Below, piece by piece: positions 11,025-24,160 of a stretch of DNA of 64,000 nt. Within the stretch, counting starts at the first letter, position 1; every line of letters starts with the position of its first letter. The notes beneath the pieces are model-generated. The model was not told the origin of the DNA and did no database searches. It saw nothing but the letters and a program-made list of their open reading frames with translations. A program made the position numbers and the translations under genes. Source of the DNA: Lonicera japonica (Eukaryota; Streptophyta; Magnoliopsida; Dipsacales; Caprifoliaceae); assembly GCA_021464415.1 (NCBI GenBank), contig CM038468.1, positions 3,410,001-3,474,000 on the forward strand. Reading direction: 5' to 3'.

Positions 11025-11771
11025 TTCCATATATTTTATGCTTCTAGGTGCAGTTGACACAGCAGATTCAAGAGTTACAATTTGTGATGAAGAATCTGAT
11101 TTGTGATTTGGAGGTAATTATTTTATTATTCTAGACTTGTTTGATCTTTGAAGTAGTTTTTTACTTACTATATTTATTCTTATTCATATGTATTTTCAGG
11201 TGGTTTATTATTGATTTGCTACTATGGAGATGATTTGAGAATGACTCTTCTTTAAAATTGAAGAAATTGTTGTTTATTCTTGTTTGAAGTTATTTGTGTT
11301 TTTTGTTTAATTGTGTATGAAGAATTGAAGCTATTTGGGTTTTTAGTTTAATTGTGTGTCAAGATTTGAACTTTTAACTTTTAATTTTATTCATTTGAAG
11401 TTATTTGTGGTTTTTGAAGAATGGATAATTAATTAATTTGTTTGAAGTTTAATTAGTTTAATGTTTGTTTAATTGGTTATTGCCTTATATTTGAGAATGC
11501 TACATTGCTACTTTTATTTGAAATTGTTGTTGTCCATTTTTTTTAAATGATTGTTATTCGGGGCGGGGCGGGGCGGGGCGGGGCGGGGCAACCAACCCAT
11601 AATCTGTATATTCAGGGCGGGGCGGTTTGGATTCGGTTAACCGTAAATTAATTCGGTGCGGTTTCGGTTTAAAAAAAAAAAACCGTGGCGGTTTCGGTGC
11701 GGGATAAATTAATGCGGTTCGGTTTCGGATTTATGTAAAACCGCCCCGAAACCGCCCCGTTGCCATTCCTA
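11025..11771. mobile_element. hAT-like transposon, right part only
   Basis: The right terminus reads ...TTGCCATTCCTA, the inverse of an Ac-type hAT end (TAGGAATGGCAACGGGG), and subterminal DNA is rich in repeated GGGGCGG and CGGTTTCGG motifs. The left end is lost in the gap, so the 8-bp duplication cannot be checked. At its left side a short reading frame ends at 11106 (...ICDEESDL), followed by an intron-like segment with GTAATT and TTTTCAG borders. This may be the 3' end of a transposase gene, but similarity cannot be shown here. Confidence 0.65.
11560..11589 (+). repeat. (GGGGC)6 tandem repeat
   Basis: Six perfect copies of GGGGC inside the hAT subterminal region, in otherwise AT-rich DNA. 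Runs of this type can form G-quadruplexes. They probably arose by expansion of the hAT subterminal motif. Confidence 0.95.
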
Positions 11772-12468
11772 GTGGATGACCAAAAGTCCACTAACCATAA
11801 AAGCCAAAAATTCAATAGGTCACTAATTAATAACAAATATACAAACAGAAACATACACAATTTTTCAACAGCGTAATTATTAACAAAGGCCCAAACAATT
11901 CCAGTTATGTTTACCTATTGAAATACGTATAATACATAAGGTTTGAGGTATTGAAATATACGAGTTGAAATAATGCATGGAATGATTAAAGTAGGGTTCG
12001 TTTGGTTGTGTAAATTATTTTTACTGTAAATTGTTTCATTTTAACAAAAAAACAACTGTGATGTATTTTTTTCACAGTTATAAATTATGTAATTTCAGTT
12101 ATATCTCTACATTTTATCACTTAATGTATTAGTATTAGCTTAATTATATGACTTTACATGCTTATTCATTTTTGCAACCAAACGCTTAAATTAAATAATT
12201 TAAAAATTAAGTAATTTTAAATTATTTAATTCATAAATTGGTGGAGAACCAAATGAGTTCGTAGTAATTGATACTGAAATAAATCTAATACATAAGATTG
12301 AGCCTTACTAAGATGAGCTATTTATTTTTATTTTTTATAGAAATAAATAAGCTATTGAGCTATACACAAAGTAGAGTGTTTATGTTTTTAATAATGCTTA
12401 AAGTAGTAGTTGGGTATATAAATAGTAATATTTAGCTTATTATTTATTTGATAAACAGTTGTGTATAA
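11772..12468. repeat. Background repeat, segment b
   Basis: Related to 26690-27590 (shared landmarks AAACAGAAACATACACA, a TTTGAGG...ATTGAAATA motif and TTTTTAATAATG). No coding signal is seen. It ends in TATAA, the left target duplication of the gypsy element. Confidence 0.7.
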
Positions 12469-14521
12469 TGTAACGCCCCGAATCCCACACCCCGGGGTAG
12501 CGGGGACGCTACGGTATGCACCTATATGGCGGATATAAATTTGGATAATGGACGCACATAAGACCAACTAAAATTCCTTAAATATAAATCTGAAAATTAT
12601 GACGCACTTATATGATACAAACTGTAGACCAATATCACAAACCATTATCAAACTCATTAAATATAAATAAAAGTCATATATACATAAAACCATAAGTTCT
12701 CCACAAAATATTCTTCACTAATATTACATAACCACAACATATTATTAATAAAACTCAAAAGAAACAAACCAAAGTCTTCTACATGAAGACTACACAAGGT
12801 CTAGTTGGTATCAAGAATCTATTCTATCGCATGCAACCTCATCTTTTCTCCCTTTCCCTTGTCATCTACTACACGATCAGATTGTGTACCTGTGGAGGAA
12901 AACGTGAGCTAAAAAGCCCAATGGAAACAAGAGTGCAAAATGAAACTAATAATTGAACTATTAAAATTGTAAACAAGCCTAATAAATGAGGCTCCAAAGT
13001 ATAATGAAATCCAACAAAGAAAATAATCATACCTCATTAAACTCGTATAAGAATCATAAACAATGTTGGCACTTTGATAAGGAATACATAAATCATAAAG
13101 TTGACATATTTAATTTTTGTTGTGTTGAGGATAAGTAACCGAATATAAATTTCGGATAAACTAGTAACACATACATAATGAATGGTTACTCCGTAAATGC
13201 TAATGCGGCGGTCCCCATTCCGGGGGCTCCTCACCCCGTGGCGGTGGCACCTCTTCTTTGCTTCCGTGCACGGTTTCCGGTCTTTTCATCCGAGGGGCTC
13301 TCTGTCCCAACTTACAAACCAACCACAAATACAAGCACAAGTACAATATCCATACAATACACAATTTACATTAAATGTGTCTTTAAACCAAATTTAAGTA
13401 CCAACACTAAAGTAAATTTCATAAATAATTTTTAAAGTAAACTTACTCAATTATACCAAAAATTTATGGGTAAGGTATATTATGACGAATTCACTGTTCA
13501 TCATCAAAACTTGACTTTAAACCCATATAACAATCAAACTTGCAAATTCATATATCAAATACCATCATCACAACTTCATAGTTCAATTAATAGCAATTTA
13601 GAAAATCATCTCTTCTCTAAAATAGCAAATCTAAGATTCATATGGGTGGACCTCAAAATTAACAATGTAGAGTATAAAACATGTAAATTAGAGTAGAGAA
13701 GAGAAGTTTACTCATGTTCCCACCTCAATTAAAGGATTGATGAAGAATTGAAGTAGTTGAGTATGAAGAGCTTGAAGGATCCTTGGAGGAATTGAATGAT
13801 TCAAAGGAGGATGATGATAAAATCTTGTTGATGATGTTGCTAGCTTGTGATTTCTAGTAGTAGAATGGATTTAGTGGTTTAATTTGTGATGAATCAAGGT
13901 TTTAGGATGAGGGAAATAGAGAGAAGGGCTCTGTTTTTCGTGAGTTTGGTGAAGGAGAAAATGAGAAGTGTGTAGAAGAGAAGAGTATAAGTAGAATAAA
14001 AAGAAAAATCACCAAAATGCCCCTGTTTTCGCTTCACTGTGCGTGATCAGTAGCTTCGGAGCTAATTTTAGGCTAGTAAATATCCGAACTAGAAAATTTT
14101 CATTGGAAAGAAGTTTTAGCTCTTTGAGTCTTCTTTCTAACGATATAAAGAACGCCAAAATCGGAGTTCTGAACGAAAAGATATGATCGAAATGGTAACA
14201 CTGCACAATTGTCTAAAATATTTTTATTTTCTCCATAATTTGTAGGCTAGACATGTAGGTATCTAGAATAGGTTAAATGTATCCGAACAAAGACTAAGAT
14301 GAATAAAATAAAGAGAATTACGACCAAAGAGTGTAAAAAAAAATGGGAACACGGTAATCAAACACGAACATAATTATCAATAAATATAATCTCAAATCAT
14401 ATCCAACCAATGAAATTTGTATGACAAATATCAAAATAAAATAAAAAAATTAAACTCATATAAAGGTATAAAACAAGAATGCTTATGATCAAATGCAAAT
14501 GCAAATGCCACGGGTATTACA
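12469..14521 (-). repeat. Gypsy 3' LTR
   Basis: Left, and in element sense 3', LTR of 2053 bp. Both LTRs contain matching stretches at 13178-13435 and 20355-20612 that look coding on the plus strand but are just LTR sequence. The LTR ends GGTATTACA next to the polypurine tract. Confidence 0.95.
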
Positions 14522-14540
14522 GTCTCCTCTCCTAAAAAGA
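14522..14540 (-). promoter_or_regulatory. Gypsy polypurine tract
   Basis: The minus strand reads TTTTTAGGAGAGGAGAC immediately before the 3' LTR. This purine-rich tract is the expected start of plus-strand DNA synthesis. Confidence 0.8.
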
Positions 14541-14592
14541 ATTTCGACCCGAAATTCGAAAGGAATCCAATTGAAATAAGGATGAGTAATGT

Positions 14593-17500
14593 CTAACGTA
14601 CCAAATGAGGATATAAACGAAGAATTTCCGATTCTAACTCCCATGTTGCTTCCTCCCTATTATGATGGAGCCAAAGGACCTTTACTAACGGAATAACTTT
14701 GTTACGAAGAATCTTCTCCTTGCGATCTAAAATTTTGACCGGTTGAGTTTTATAAGAAATACTCTCATCTATTTCTAATTCTTCCACCGGTAGAATATGT
14801 GACGAATCGGGGATATACTTTTTAAGCATGGAGACATGAAAAACATCGTGTACTCGCTCAAGGGAGGATGGTAGCACTAATTGATAAGATACATTACCAA
14901 CACGTCGTATGATCTCGAAAGGACCTATGTAGCGCGATGCTAGCTTGCCTTTGCTACCAAAATGAATGATTCCTCTATTAGCTTTCACCTTCAAAAACAC
15001 AAAATCACTCACTTCAAATTGTAGTGGGCGTCTTCGTTTATCAACGTAGCTCTTTTGACGACTTTGGGCTGTGGTCAGCCGTTGCTTGATAACTCGAATC
15101 TTTTCAGTTGTCTCTTCCACAAGTTGTGGCCCAATAAGTGCTGCTTCTCCAACTTCAGTCCAACACATAGGTGAGCGACACGGTCTTCCATATAAGGCTT
15201 CATACGGTGCCATTCCGATACTTGCTTGAAAACTATTATTGTAAGTAAACTCCGCTAACGATAAATGGTCATCCCAACTGCCTTGAAAATCTAAAACACA
15301 CGCTCGTAACATATCTTCAAGAATTTGTACAGTTCGCTCCGATTGGCCATTAGTTTGCGGATGAAATGCAGTACTCATCTCAAGTCGGGTGCCAAGTGCA
15401 CTTTGAAATGCTTTCCAAAATCGTGATGTAAAGCGTGCATCTCTATCAGATACAATGGAAACGGGGACTCCGTGAAGGCGTACAATCTCTCGTACGTAGA
15501 GTTTAGCAAGTGTCTCGGGTGAGTCGGTATCCTTCATTGGTAAGAAATGGGCTGATTTGGTGAGACGGTCAATAATTACCCAAATAGCATTATGCTTCTG
15601 TTGCGTCCTCGGTAGCCCCATAAGGAAATCTATCGTAATATTTTCCCACTTCCATACAGGAATAAGGAGGGGTTGAAGTTCACCGGCTGGTCTTTGATGC
15701 TCGATCTTGATTTTTTGACAAGTGAGGCATTTTGATATATAAGTGGCAATTTCTCGTTTCATTCCCATCCATTGATAAGTGTGTCTGATATCTTTATACA
15801 TCTTTGAGCTTCCAGGATGGATGGTGAATTTGGACTTGTGGGCATCATCTAGGATTTCTCGCTTAATGTCTTCATTGTCCTTCGGTACAAGGATTCTTCC
15901 ATTATAACGTACACCACCATCAGCACCAATAGTGTGATGTTCAACTAATTCTCCACTTTCTAACTTCTTTTTAATTTCAACAATTTCTTCGTCTTCAGAC
16001 TGACTTTGAATTACTCGGTCCTGAATGAGTGGTCGAATAATGATGTTGGCAAGGAAAGCAACATTTTCTCGATGATCAACAACCAAATTAAAGTCTTGTA
16101 ACGCTTGACAAAGTTTCCACTCCCGACACTGTAGAGAGGATAAGGATCCTTGGTTCTTTCGGCTAAGCACATCGGCAACAACATTCGCCTTCCAAGGGTG
16201 ATATTGTAGAATGAAGTCATAATCTTCAAGAAATTCCATCCATCGACGTTGTCGGAGATTGAGGTCACGTTGGGTGAAGATATACTTCAAGCTCTTATGA
16301 TCCGTATAAAATTCAAATTGCTTTCCGTATAGGTAGTGTCGCCATAACTTCAAAGCAAAAACTACAGTAGCAAGTTCAAGGTCATGGACTGGATAATTTC
16401 TCTCGTGGATCTTTAACTGGCGCGAACCGTAGGCAATAACATGTCCCTCTTGCATAAGAACACAACCTAATCCGGTATGAGAAGCGTCACAACATAGTAT
16501 ATAACCACGGCCTTGTTCAGGTAAAACAAGTACGGGCGCAGACGTTAGTCGACGCTTGAGTTCGTTAAAAGATTCTTCATACTTATCGGTCCAAACGTAA
16601 GGAACACCTTTTTGGGTAAGCCTCGTGAGCGGTGCAGCAATCTTAGAGAAGTCTTGAACAAAACGTCGATAGTAACCAGCAAGACCAAGAAAACTTTGAA
16701 TTTCGGTAATATTCTTCTGACGTTGCCAAGAGGATATAGACTGGACTTTAATGGCGTCAACGGATATACCACCACGAGATACCACATGGCCAAGGAATTT
16801 GACCTCATCCTTCCAAAAGTCACATTTGCTAAATTTAGCATAAAGACGATGTTCTCGAAGAAGTTGAAGGGCTATACGAAGATGTCGATCATGTTCTTCA
16901 TCGGTACGGGAATAAATAATAATATCGTCTATAAACACCACAATGAAAGAATCAAGATAAGGTCGAAAGACGCGGTGCATAAGATCCACAAATGCCGCAG
17001 GTGCATTGGTTAAACCAAAAGGCATCACAAGAAACTCGAAGTGGCCATAACGGGTGTTGAATGCAGTTTTGGGAATATCTTCTTCCCGAACCCTTAGTTG
17101 ATGATAGCCCGATCGAAGATCAATTTTTGAGAAGCGGTGATAACCACGTAGTTGGTCAAAGAGATCATCAATGCGAGGTAAAGGGTATTTATTCTTGATG
17201 GTGACTTGGTTAAGCTTGCGGTAATCAACACATAGACGAAGTGAACCATCAGCTTTCTTAGCAAAAAGAATCGGTGCTCCCCACGGAGAAGTACTATAAC
17301 GGATAAAACCTTTGGCAAGAAGGTCATCAAGTTGGGTTTTCAACTCCTGGAGCTCGGCAGGTGCGAGTCGGTAAGGGGAAAAGGAGATAGGTGAAGTATT
17401 GGTTTGTAATTCAATGGTGAATTCTATCTCACGGTGAGGGGGTAAACTCGGTAAATCGTCGGGAAAAACATCAAGAAAATCACATACGGTGGGTATATCG

Positions 17501-19473
17501 CTCGGTGACAACTTAGGTGCTTCGACATTAGTGAGACTAGCCAACCAACTAATATAATCTCGTTGTTCCGTACGCGTAGCAAATGAATAAGGGTGGAATT
17601 CAGAATTTCTACCCATAAAAGCAACACGAACACCCCAAGGTAAATTAACAATAACCCTTATGTTATAACAATCGATGACCGCTTGATACTTCGACAACCA
17701 ATTCATACCCAAAATAACATCATACAAATCCATATCTAAGATGATAAAGGAATCCTCTATGAAACGCTCACGATCAACAGAAATTACAACGGAGCAACTA
17801 CGACTCAATCTAACCGTGCCATTAGCGGGTGTACCGACAGTTAAAGGAAAGTCCAACTCATAAGTAGGCAACCCCAAACAAGTAATGAACGATGCTGTAA
17901 TGAATGAATGAGATGTACCCGTATCAAATAATACCCTTGCTCCGGTGTTAAAGACAATAAGGTTACCTTCCATGGCAGTTAACTCAGTCGGATTAGAAGA
18001 TTGTGTAATTGAGTAGACACGGCCTGATTGGGTGGTTCCATGGGCAAAGGAGCGAGATTGAGATGGTTCATTAGTGGCGCTGAAATTTTGATAAGCTTGA
18101 TACGGCGTTGGATTGGAATTAGAACGAGTGAAACTTGAAGAGGGTCCTCGAAAATTTCCTCGAAAATTTCGACCACCACCACGACCAACAAATCCACCTC
18201 GAACTCGGCTACTACTTCCACCTTGATCATTACCACCACCCCGGTTGGATACATGGCTATACGATTCAACCGTCTTTGAGTTTTTAGGACATTCAGCTCG
18301 TCTGTGGCCATATTCACCGCAAGAGTAGCACAAAATCGGTCTTGGGTTTGGGTTTCCATCGGTAATCCGTAAGAAGGTATTCAAAGTTTGAGAATTGCTG
18401 CTATTTTTCTTGCTTGATTTGGGGATAAAGGTTGAACTTTCGACTTTTCTTTTGTTGCCCCTCCTCAAAGGTTCGGTTTCACGGTACTCGGCATCCATTC
18501 TTAAAGCAGCTTCAACAAGTTCCCTGTAGCTATTAAACTTTTGAGACCCAAGATTAATACGATACATCGGCCGTAACCCATTCTTAAATCTCCTCATCTT
18601 CTCTTGTGGGTGGGTATGGAAAGTCTCTTCATAAATACTTAATTCTTCAAACTTCATCCGATAGTCTTCAACGGTTCTGGTGCCTTGAATTAGTTGATCT
18701 AATTGAGAGAGCTTTTCATTCTTATGGGCCTCCGATACATACTCTTGAAGAAAAGCGGTGGAAAATTGCTCCCACGTACGAATAGCAAAACTTTCTTTTG
18801 TGTGTCTCCACCATAAAGCAGCTCGGTTGGTAAGTTGGTTCGTGGCAACTTGCACACGGTATCTATCGGGCACTTCAAGATTAGCAAGGCTCTCGGTGAT
18901 TTAGTACAACCAACTATCGGCATCTACAGCCCCGGTTTTCCCATCAAAAGTTGGAGGGTGCATTTGCTCGAAAATCTTAATGTATTCAGCGGGGGTAAGC
19001 TCTCGTCGATTTTTTCGGTTAATAGCATCTTGGAAAATGGGTTCATTTTAAGGGATTACTGATTGATTTTCAGTGTGTTGGAGCCCTTGGTTTTGGTTTT
19101 GGTTACCCGGCGGAATTACGGTGTGGGCATTAGTGTTTTCATTGTGGTTTTGGCCTTGTGAGTTGGTTACATTTGGGTTAGAAGCAAGCAAAGTTGTAAG
19201 ACTTGTCATCGCTCTCACCATATTATCCATTTGGTTCATAAAAACATTTGGATCAAAAGTTTGTAGGAGTGGGTTTTGTTGCATGGGGACTTGAACGGGC
19301 TGACTTTACGGAGGTTGTACAGCTGGTACCGAAGGTGTAACGACTGATGGTGGCACTTGAAAGGGGTTACTATTCACAGATCGTTTGGGTCTACCTCTAC
19401 CTTGGGCGACAAAAGTAGGCTTGGCTTGGCCAGGAGATTTTCCTCCTCTCCCTCGCTTACCTTTTAGAGGCAT
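14593..19473 (-). pseudogene. Gypsy gag-pol polyprotein (three in-frame stops)
   Basis: One frame of about 1627 codons runs from the likely start ATG at 19473 (MPLKGKRGRGG) to 14593. It is broken only by TAA codons at 19306, 19048 and 18901, all in gag; the last 1426 residues are open. In that open part: zinc knuckle [14 protein letters not shown] near residues 182-195, protease DTG at 317-319, RT from about 520 with FIDD at 647-650, RNase H with D796, integrase HHCC (H1012, H1019, C1049, C1052) and DDE (D1082, D1143, E1179). A chromodomain-like C-terminus ([16 protein letters not shown]) probably guides integration to chromatin. Because gag is broken, this copy cannot make its own capsid, although pol looks whole. 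Confidence 0.95.
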
Positions 19474-19627
19474 ACATTCTACACGAAGAAAATCAAGAAA
19501 ACTTTGTAATAATAATGTGATTACGGAGGATCGAAATATAATAATTAAGCATAAATAGAAAAGAAGAGAAGACGACACACAATCACATATCAACCCATAT
19601 TGCGTCCTAATGATGACTTAAACCTTA

Positions 19628-19640
19628 GCCTCTGATACCA
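19628..19640 (-). promoter_or_regulatory. Gypsy primer-binding site
   Basis: The minus strand reads TGGTATCAGAGGC a few bases inside the 5' LTR. This matches the initiator tRNA-Met 3' end, as in most chromoviruses. Confidence 0.85.
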
Positions 19641-19644
19641 ACTT

Positions 19645-21696
19645 TGTAATGCCCCGAATCCCACACCCCGGGGTAGCGGGGACGCTATGGTATCTACATA
19701 TATGGCGGATATAAATTTGGATAATGGACGCACATAAGACCAACTAAAATTCCTTAAATATAAATCTGAAAATTATGACGCACTTATATGATACAAACCG
19801 TAGACCAAAATCACAAACCATTATCAAACTCATTAAATATAAATAAAAGTCATATATACATAAAACCATAAGTTCTCCACAAAATATTCTTCACTAATAT
19901 TACATAACCACAACATATTATTAATAAAACTCAAAAGAAACAAACCAAAGTCTTCTACATGAAGACTACACAAGGTCTAGTTGGTATCAAGAATCTATTC
20001 TATCGCATGCAACCTCATCTTTTCTCCCTTTCCCTTGTCATCTACTACACGATCAGATTGTGTACCTGTGGAGGGAAAACGTGAGCTAAAAAGCCCAATG
20101 GAAACAAGAGTGCAAAATGAAACTAATAATTGAACTATTAAAATTGTAAACAAGCCTAATAAATGAGGCTCCAAAGTATAATGAAATCCAACAAAGAAAA
20201 TAATCATACCTCATTAAACTCGTATAAGAATCATAAACAATGTTGGCACTTTGATAAGGAATACATAAATCATAAAGTTGACATATTTAATTTTTGTTGT
20301 GTTGAGGATAAGTAACCGAATATAAATTTCGGATAAACTAGTAACACATACATAATGAATGGTTACTCCGTAAATGCTAATGCGGCGGTCCCCATTCCGG
20401 GGGCTCCTCACCCCGTGGCGGTGGCACCTCTTCTTTGCTTCCGTGCACGGTTTCCGGTCTTTTCATCCGAGGGGCTCTCTGTCCCAACTTACAAACCAAC
20501 CACAAATACAAGCACAAGTACAATATCCATACAATACACAATTTACATTAAATGTGTCTTTAAACCAAATTTAAGTACCAACATTAAAGTAAATTTCATA
20601 AATAATTTTTAAAGTAAACTTACTCAATTATACCAATAATTTATGGGTAAGGTATACTATGACGAATTCACTGTTCATCATCAAAACTTGACTTTAAACC
20701 CATATAACAATCAAACTTGCAAATTCATATATCAAATACCATCATCACAACTTCATAGTTCAATTAATAGCAATTTAGAAAATCATCTCTTCTCTAAAAT
20801 AGCAAATCTAAGATTCATATGGGTGGACCTCAAAATTAACAATGTAGAGTATAAAACATGTAAATTAGAGTAGAGAAGAGAAGTTTACTCATGTTCCCAC
20901 CTCAATTAAAGGATTGATGAAGAATTGAAGTAGTTGAGTATGAAGAGCTTGAAGGATCCTAGGAGGAATTGAATGATTCAAAGGAGGATGATGATGAAAT
21001 CTTGTTGATGATGTTGCTAGCTTGTGATTTCTAGTAGTAGAATGGATTTAGTGGTTTAATTTGTGATGAATCAAGGTTTTAGGATGAGGGAAATAGAGAG
21101 AAGGGCTCTGTTTTTCGCTGGTTTGGTGAAGGAGAAAATGAGAAGTGTGTAGAAGAGAAGAGTAGAAGTGGAATAAAAAGAAAAATCACCAAAATGCCCC
21201 TATTTTCGCGTTACTGTGCGTGATTAGTAGCTTCGGAGCTAATTTTAGGCTAGTAAATGTCCGAACTGGAAAATTTTCAGTCGGAAGAAGTTTTAGCTCT
21301 TCGAGTCTTCTTTCTAACGATATAAAGAACACCAAAATCTGAGTTCTGAGCGAAAAGATATGATCGAAATGGTAACACTGCACAATTGTCTAAAATATTT
21401 TTATTTCTCCATAATTTGTAGGCTAGACATGTAGGTATCTAGAATAGGTTAAATGTATCCGAACAAAGACTAAGATGAATAAAATAAAGAGAATTACGAC
21501 CAAAGAGTGTAAAAAAAATGGGAACACGGTAATCAAACACGAACATAATTATCAATAAATATAATCTCAAATCATATCCAACCAATGAAATTTGTATGAC
21601 AAATATCAAAATAAAAAAAAAAAATTAAACTCATATAAAGGTATAAAACAAGAATGCTTATGCTCAAATTCAAATGCAAATGCCACGGGTATTACA
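19645..21696 (-). repeat. Gypsy 5' LTR
   Basis: Right, and in element sense 5', LTR of 2052 bp, colinear with 12469-14521. Small differences include the G run near 20072 and A/T changes around 19690. It carries the promoter of the element, but no TATA box was assigned with confidence. Confidence 0.95.
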
Positions 21697-22930
21697 TATA
21701 AAGTACTCCATTTTGTATTTGAAGAAAAATTGAACTCCAAATTCCAATTTTGTTCAACTTTTTAAAATATTTTTGAAATTAAACAACATAATAATTAGAA
21801 ATATTTATTAAAATTAAATGAATACATAAATTACACACACAAAAAAGCGCTCCCTTGTATATGTTTTGAGTGTAATTATAATCATGCACTTAAAATATTG
21901 TTATTAGTAGTTGTTTATAGCCATCTAGAAAGGTAGAAGGGGATCAAGTGTTCAATTTTTTATTTTTTTTGAACCTCCACAGCTAAACAAAGCATTAAGA
22001 CTGGATATCAACCAAAGTAAGATCTCAAAGTCAAGAAGAAAAATTTGAAACATGCGCCTCCATAGCATCCTCCCTCTATTCAAATTTTACTATTGCGATT
22101 CAAAAATATCACACCAAACGTATCTCATAGTGCGTATCCAAATTGTTTTCTTATGCCATGAATGGACAAACAATAGATTGAATTTCTACGTACCCAAATT
22201 TAATTAGAATCTGATTTGACTAGCTGGATATGGTAAGTATCTATAATCCATGAAGTCGATCTGAATTTATTAAGTGTGATTAACAATTGGATATCCTTAT
22301 GTTATCATCTCTCATCAGACGATCAATTAATCCAATTAGAGGAGGACAATTGAAAGGGTATTACAAAGTTTTATCTAGGTCCAAGAATTGAGTGTATTTC
22401 ATTCAAGTCTATTTGTAATAGGATTTGAGAAATATATACATTATTAAATTTATATACGTGCATGTGTATTTATATGTCATTACATATTTAAATGTAATAA
22501 AATAAAATAAAAAATGTGCAAATTATTTGGTTCATAAATAAATTTTGATCAAAATCATGGATACTAATTAACTCTTCAACTTAGATCCAATAAAAAAATA
22601 TGGAATAAATTCGAAAAAGGACTAATATTTTATATATCAATCAAATTCATGAATTGAATTGAATTAATAGCATATATATCCTCCATCATATTGAATTTGA
22701 ATATAACATGACCCAATTTATATACGATTGTTAAAGGCTTAGTGAAGGACCATCTTTTCAATTCTTATACAGAGAAATTTATCTTTTTGCCCACTATAAT
22801 ACGTTTGCACATGATTACTCCCTCAATTCTTCGATTAAGAGAATCTAATTTTATTTTTAGTTTGTACATATTTAAGAGTTGTATTGCTTTTTTGAAACAT
22901 AATCAATATACCATATTTCATAAGTACTAT
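21697..22930. repeat. Background repeat, segment a (second copy)
   Basis: Continues segment b across the gypsy insertion. Aligns with 6190-7279 and 38940-40037 with clear divergence. It reads straight through the site where copia is inserted at 7280 and 40038 (ACCATATTTCATAAG). It contains one small insertion of its own (21963-22078). No gene is seen. Confidence 0.75.
21963..22078 (-). mobile_element. Short retroposed insert with A-tail
   Basis: About 115 bases absent from the paralogues at 6475 and 39228. On the minus strand it ends in an A-rich tail (CAAAAAAAAATAAAAAA). It is flanked by an imperfect direct repeat (TTCAATTTTTTA and TTCAAATTTTA). This pattern fits target-primed retroposition of a SINE or a 5'-truncated LINE; the family is not recognised. 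Confidence 0.5.
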
Positions 22931-24160
22931 AATATATTGAACATATAAAATATGTTACTTGGCGCACTATAAATATTGAATTTGTTTTATTTATTTTTTT
23001 TTTTTTACTTTGTTCCATGTTATGTATGTTTGATTCCATATTGTACTACATTAGGTATCACTTCTAGGAAGAGAAATGAAGTAATACATGGTTTTTTTTA
23101 TGATGGTAGTTAATATTTTTGGTTATGCCAAACACAAATGTAGCATGTGAAAGGATACTTGTGATAAGTCATGCCACCTAGATGTTTATTGTATCACGAT
23201 TAGTGGATGCGATTCTATTCACAGCAAAATTTGTATGAAAAATTCTATTTTGTATGTGTTTGCTTTGTTTAATCAATTATAATGCTATTGTATTTAGAGT
23301 TTATCTCATATCGATATATAAAAAGTTATATTTTACATCAATGCATTTTTTTTTATTTATGGTAATGCCATTTGATAATTAAAATTTTGGAGAAAATTAA
23401 AACTTCTAATAATATTATCATAGTTAATGTTTTAAATAATTGCTAACCCTAACCTATCAATATTGTTTAAACTTTTTTCCACCACATTTTATAGGTAGAG
23501 ATTGATACATAATTGTCTATTTTGATAAAATGGTATATGTCAAAATTCAATAAATTAGGGTTAATATTGAATGAGGGTCGCCATACAATAACTCTTCAAG
23601 AAAAGTTGTGATCGTATCTTAGCTTCATTGAGACCATTATAATATTGTTAACAATTTGATATTTTAGATAGATTTATGACTAAAATTTCATAGAATCACT
23701 ATAATATTGTTTTACTTATAATAAAATATAGGAATGGTTGTTATTTTAGCAAGGTGGTGGAGATGAGTTAACTAAGCTGGTGACTTGACACTAGGATATG
23801 AATGTAATTAATTGCTACATTTTTTTCTTAAAAAATCCACTTAAAGAACTATACATAGTTTTACAACTATTAAAATACTTTGTGGCTTTATATAATAGTA
23901 ATTTAAATAAAAAAATGTTTAAATGATATTTTTGTATATACAAATATTAAATTGTTCGAAACAATTTTTTTTCCATATTTATATACAATATACACGCAAA
24001 ATTAAAATTTAATAAATATTATAAAAGTCATAATAGTAATTTCGTTCGGGGTCCAACTTTGCATGGGCCACCTCTGCTAATGATCCACTTCTAATTATTA
24101 TTATGTCTAATTTAGTTGGTGTTTATCAATCTTTTATAGGCTTGCCGAGAGATACTAGTA
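22931..24160. repeat. Background repeat, segment c
   Basis: From about 23115 it aligns with 55864-57090 (GTAGCATGTGAAAG, AAGTCATGC, CTAGATG) and partly with 26010-26300. No ORF is conserved between copies. It supplies the empty site for the Athila-like insertion (GGTTATGCCAAACACAAATG at 23122). Confidence 0.7.

Larger units (their letters stand above)
12469..21696 (-). mobile_element. Full-length Ty3/gypsy chromovirus retrotransposon
   Basis: 9228-bp element with two LTRs of about 2.05 kb, TG...CA ends and a 5-bp target duplication TATAA at 12464-12468 and 21697-21701. The same locus is uninterrupted in the paralogue near 6190 (GTATAAATTACTTC), which confirms the insertion. The coding strand is minus. 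An initiator-tRNA-Met primer site, a polypurine tract and one gag-pol frame are present. The LTRs look about 98-99% identical by eye, so the insertion is young. Domain order and C-terminal sequence suggest the chromovirus branch (Del/Tekay-like), an assignment not tested by phylogeny. Confidence 0.95.

Noticed and set aside
10797..11106. ORFs on both strands crossing the gap
   Set aside because: They contain the N run and join unrelated sequences.
13178..13435. Plus-strand ORFs repeated at 20355 as a possible conserved protein
   Set aside because: Both copies are in the gypsy LTRs and are identical because LTRs are; no protein features.
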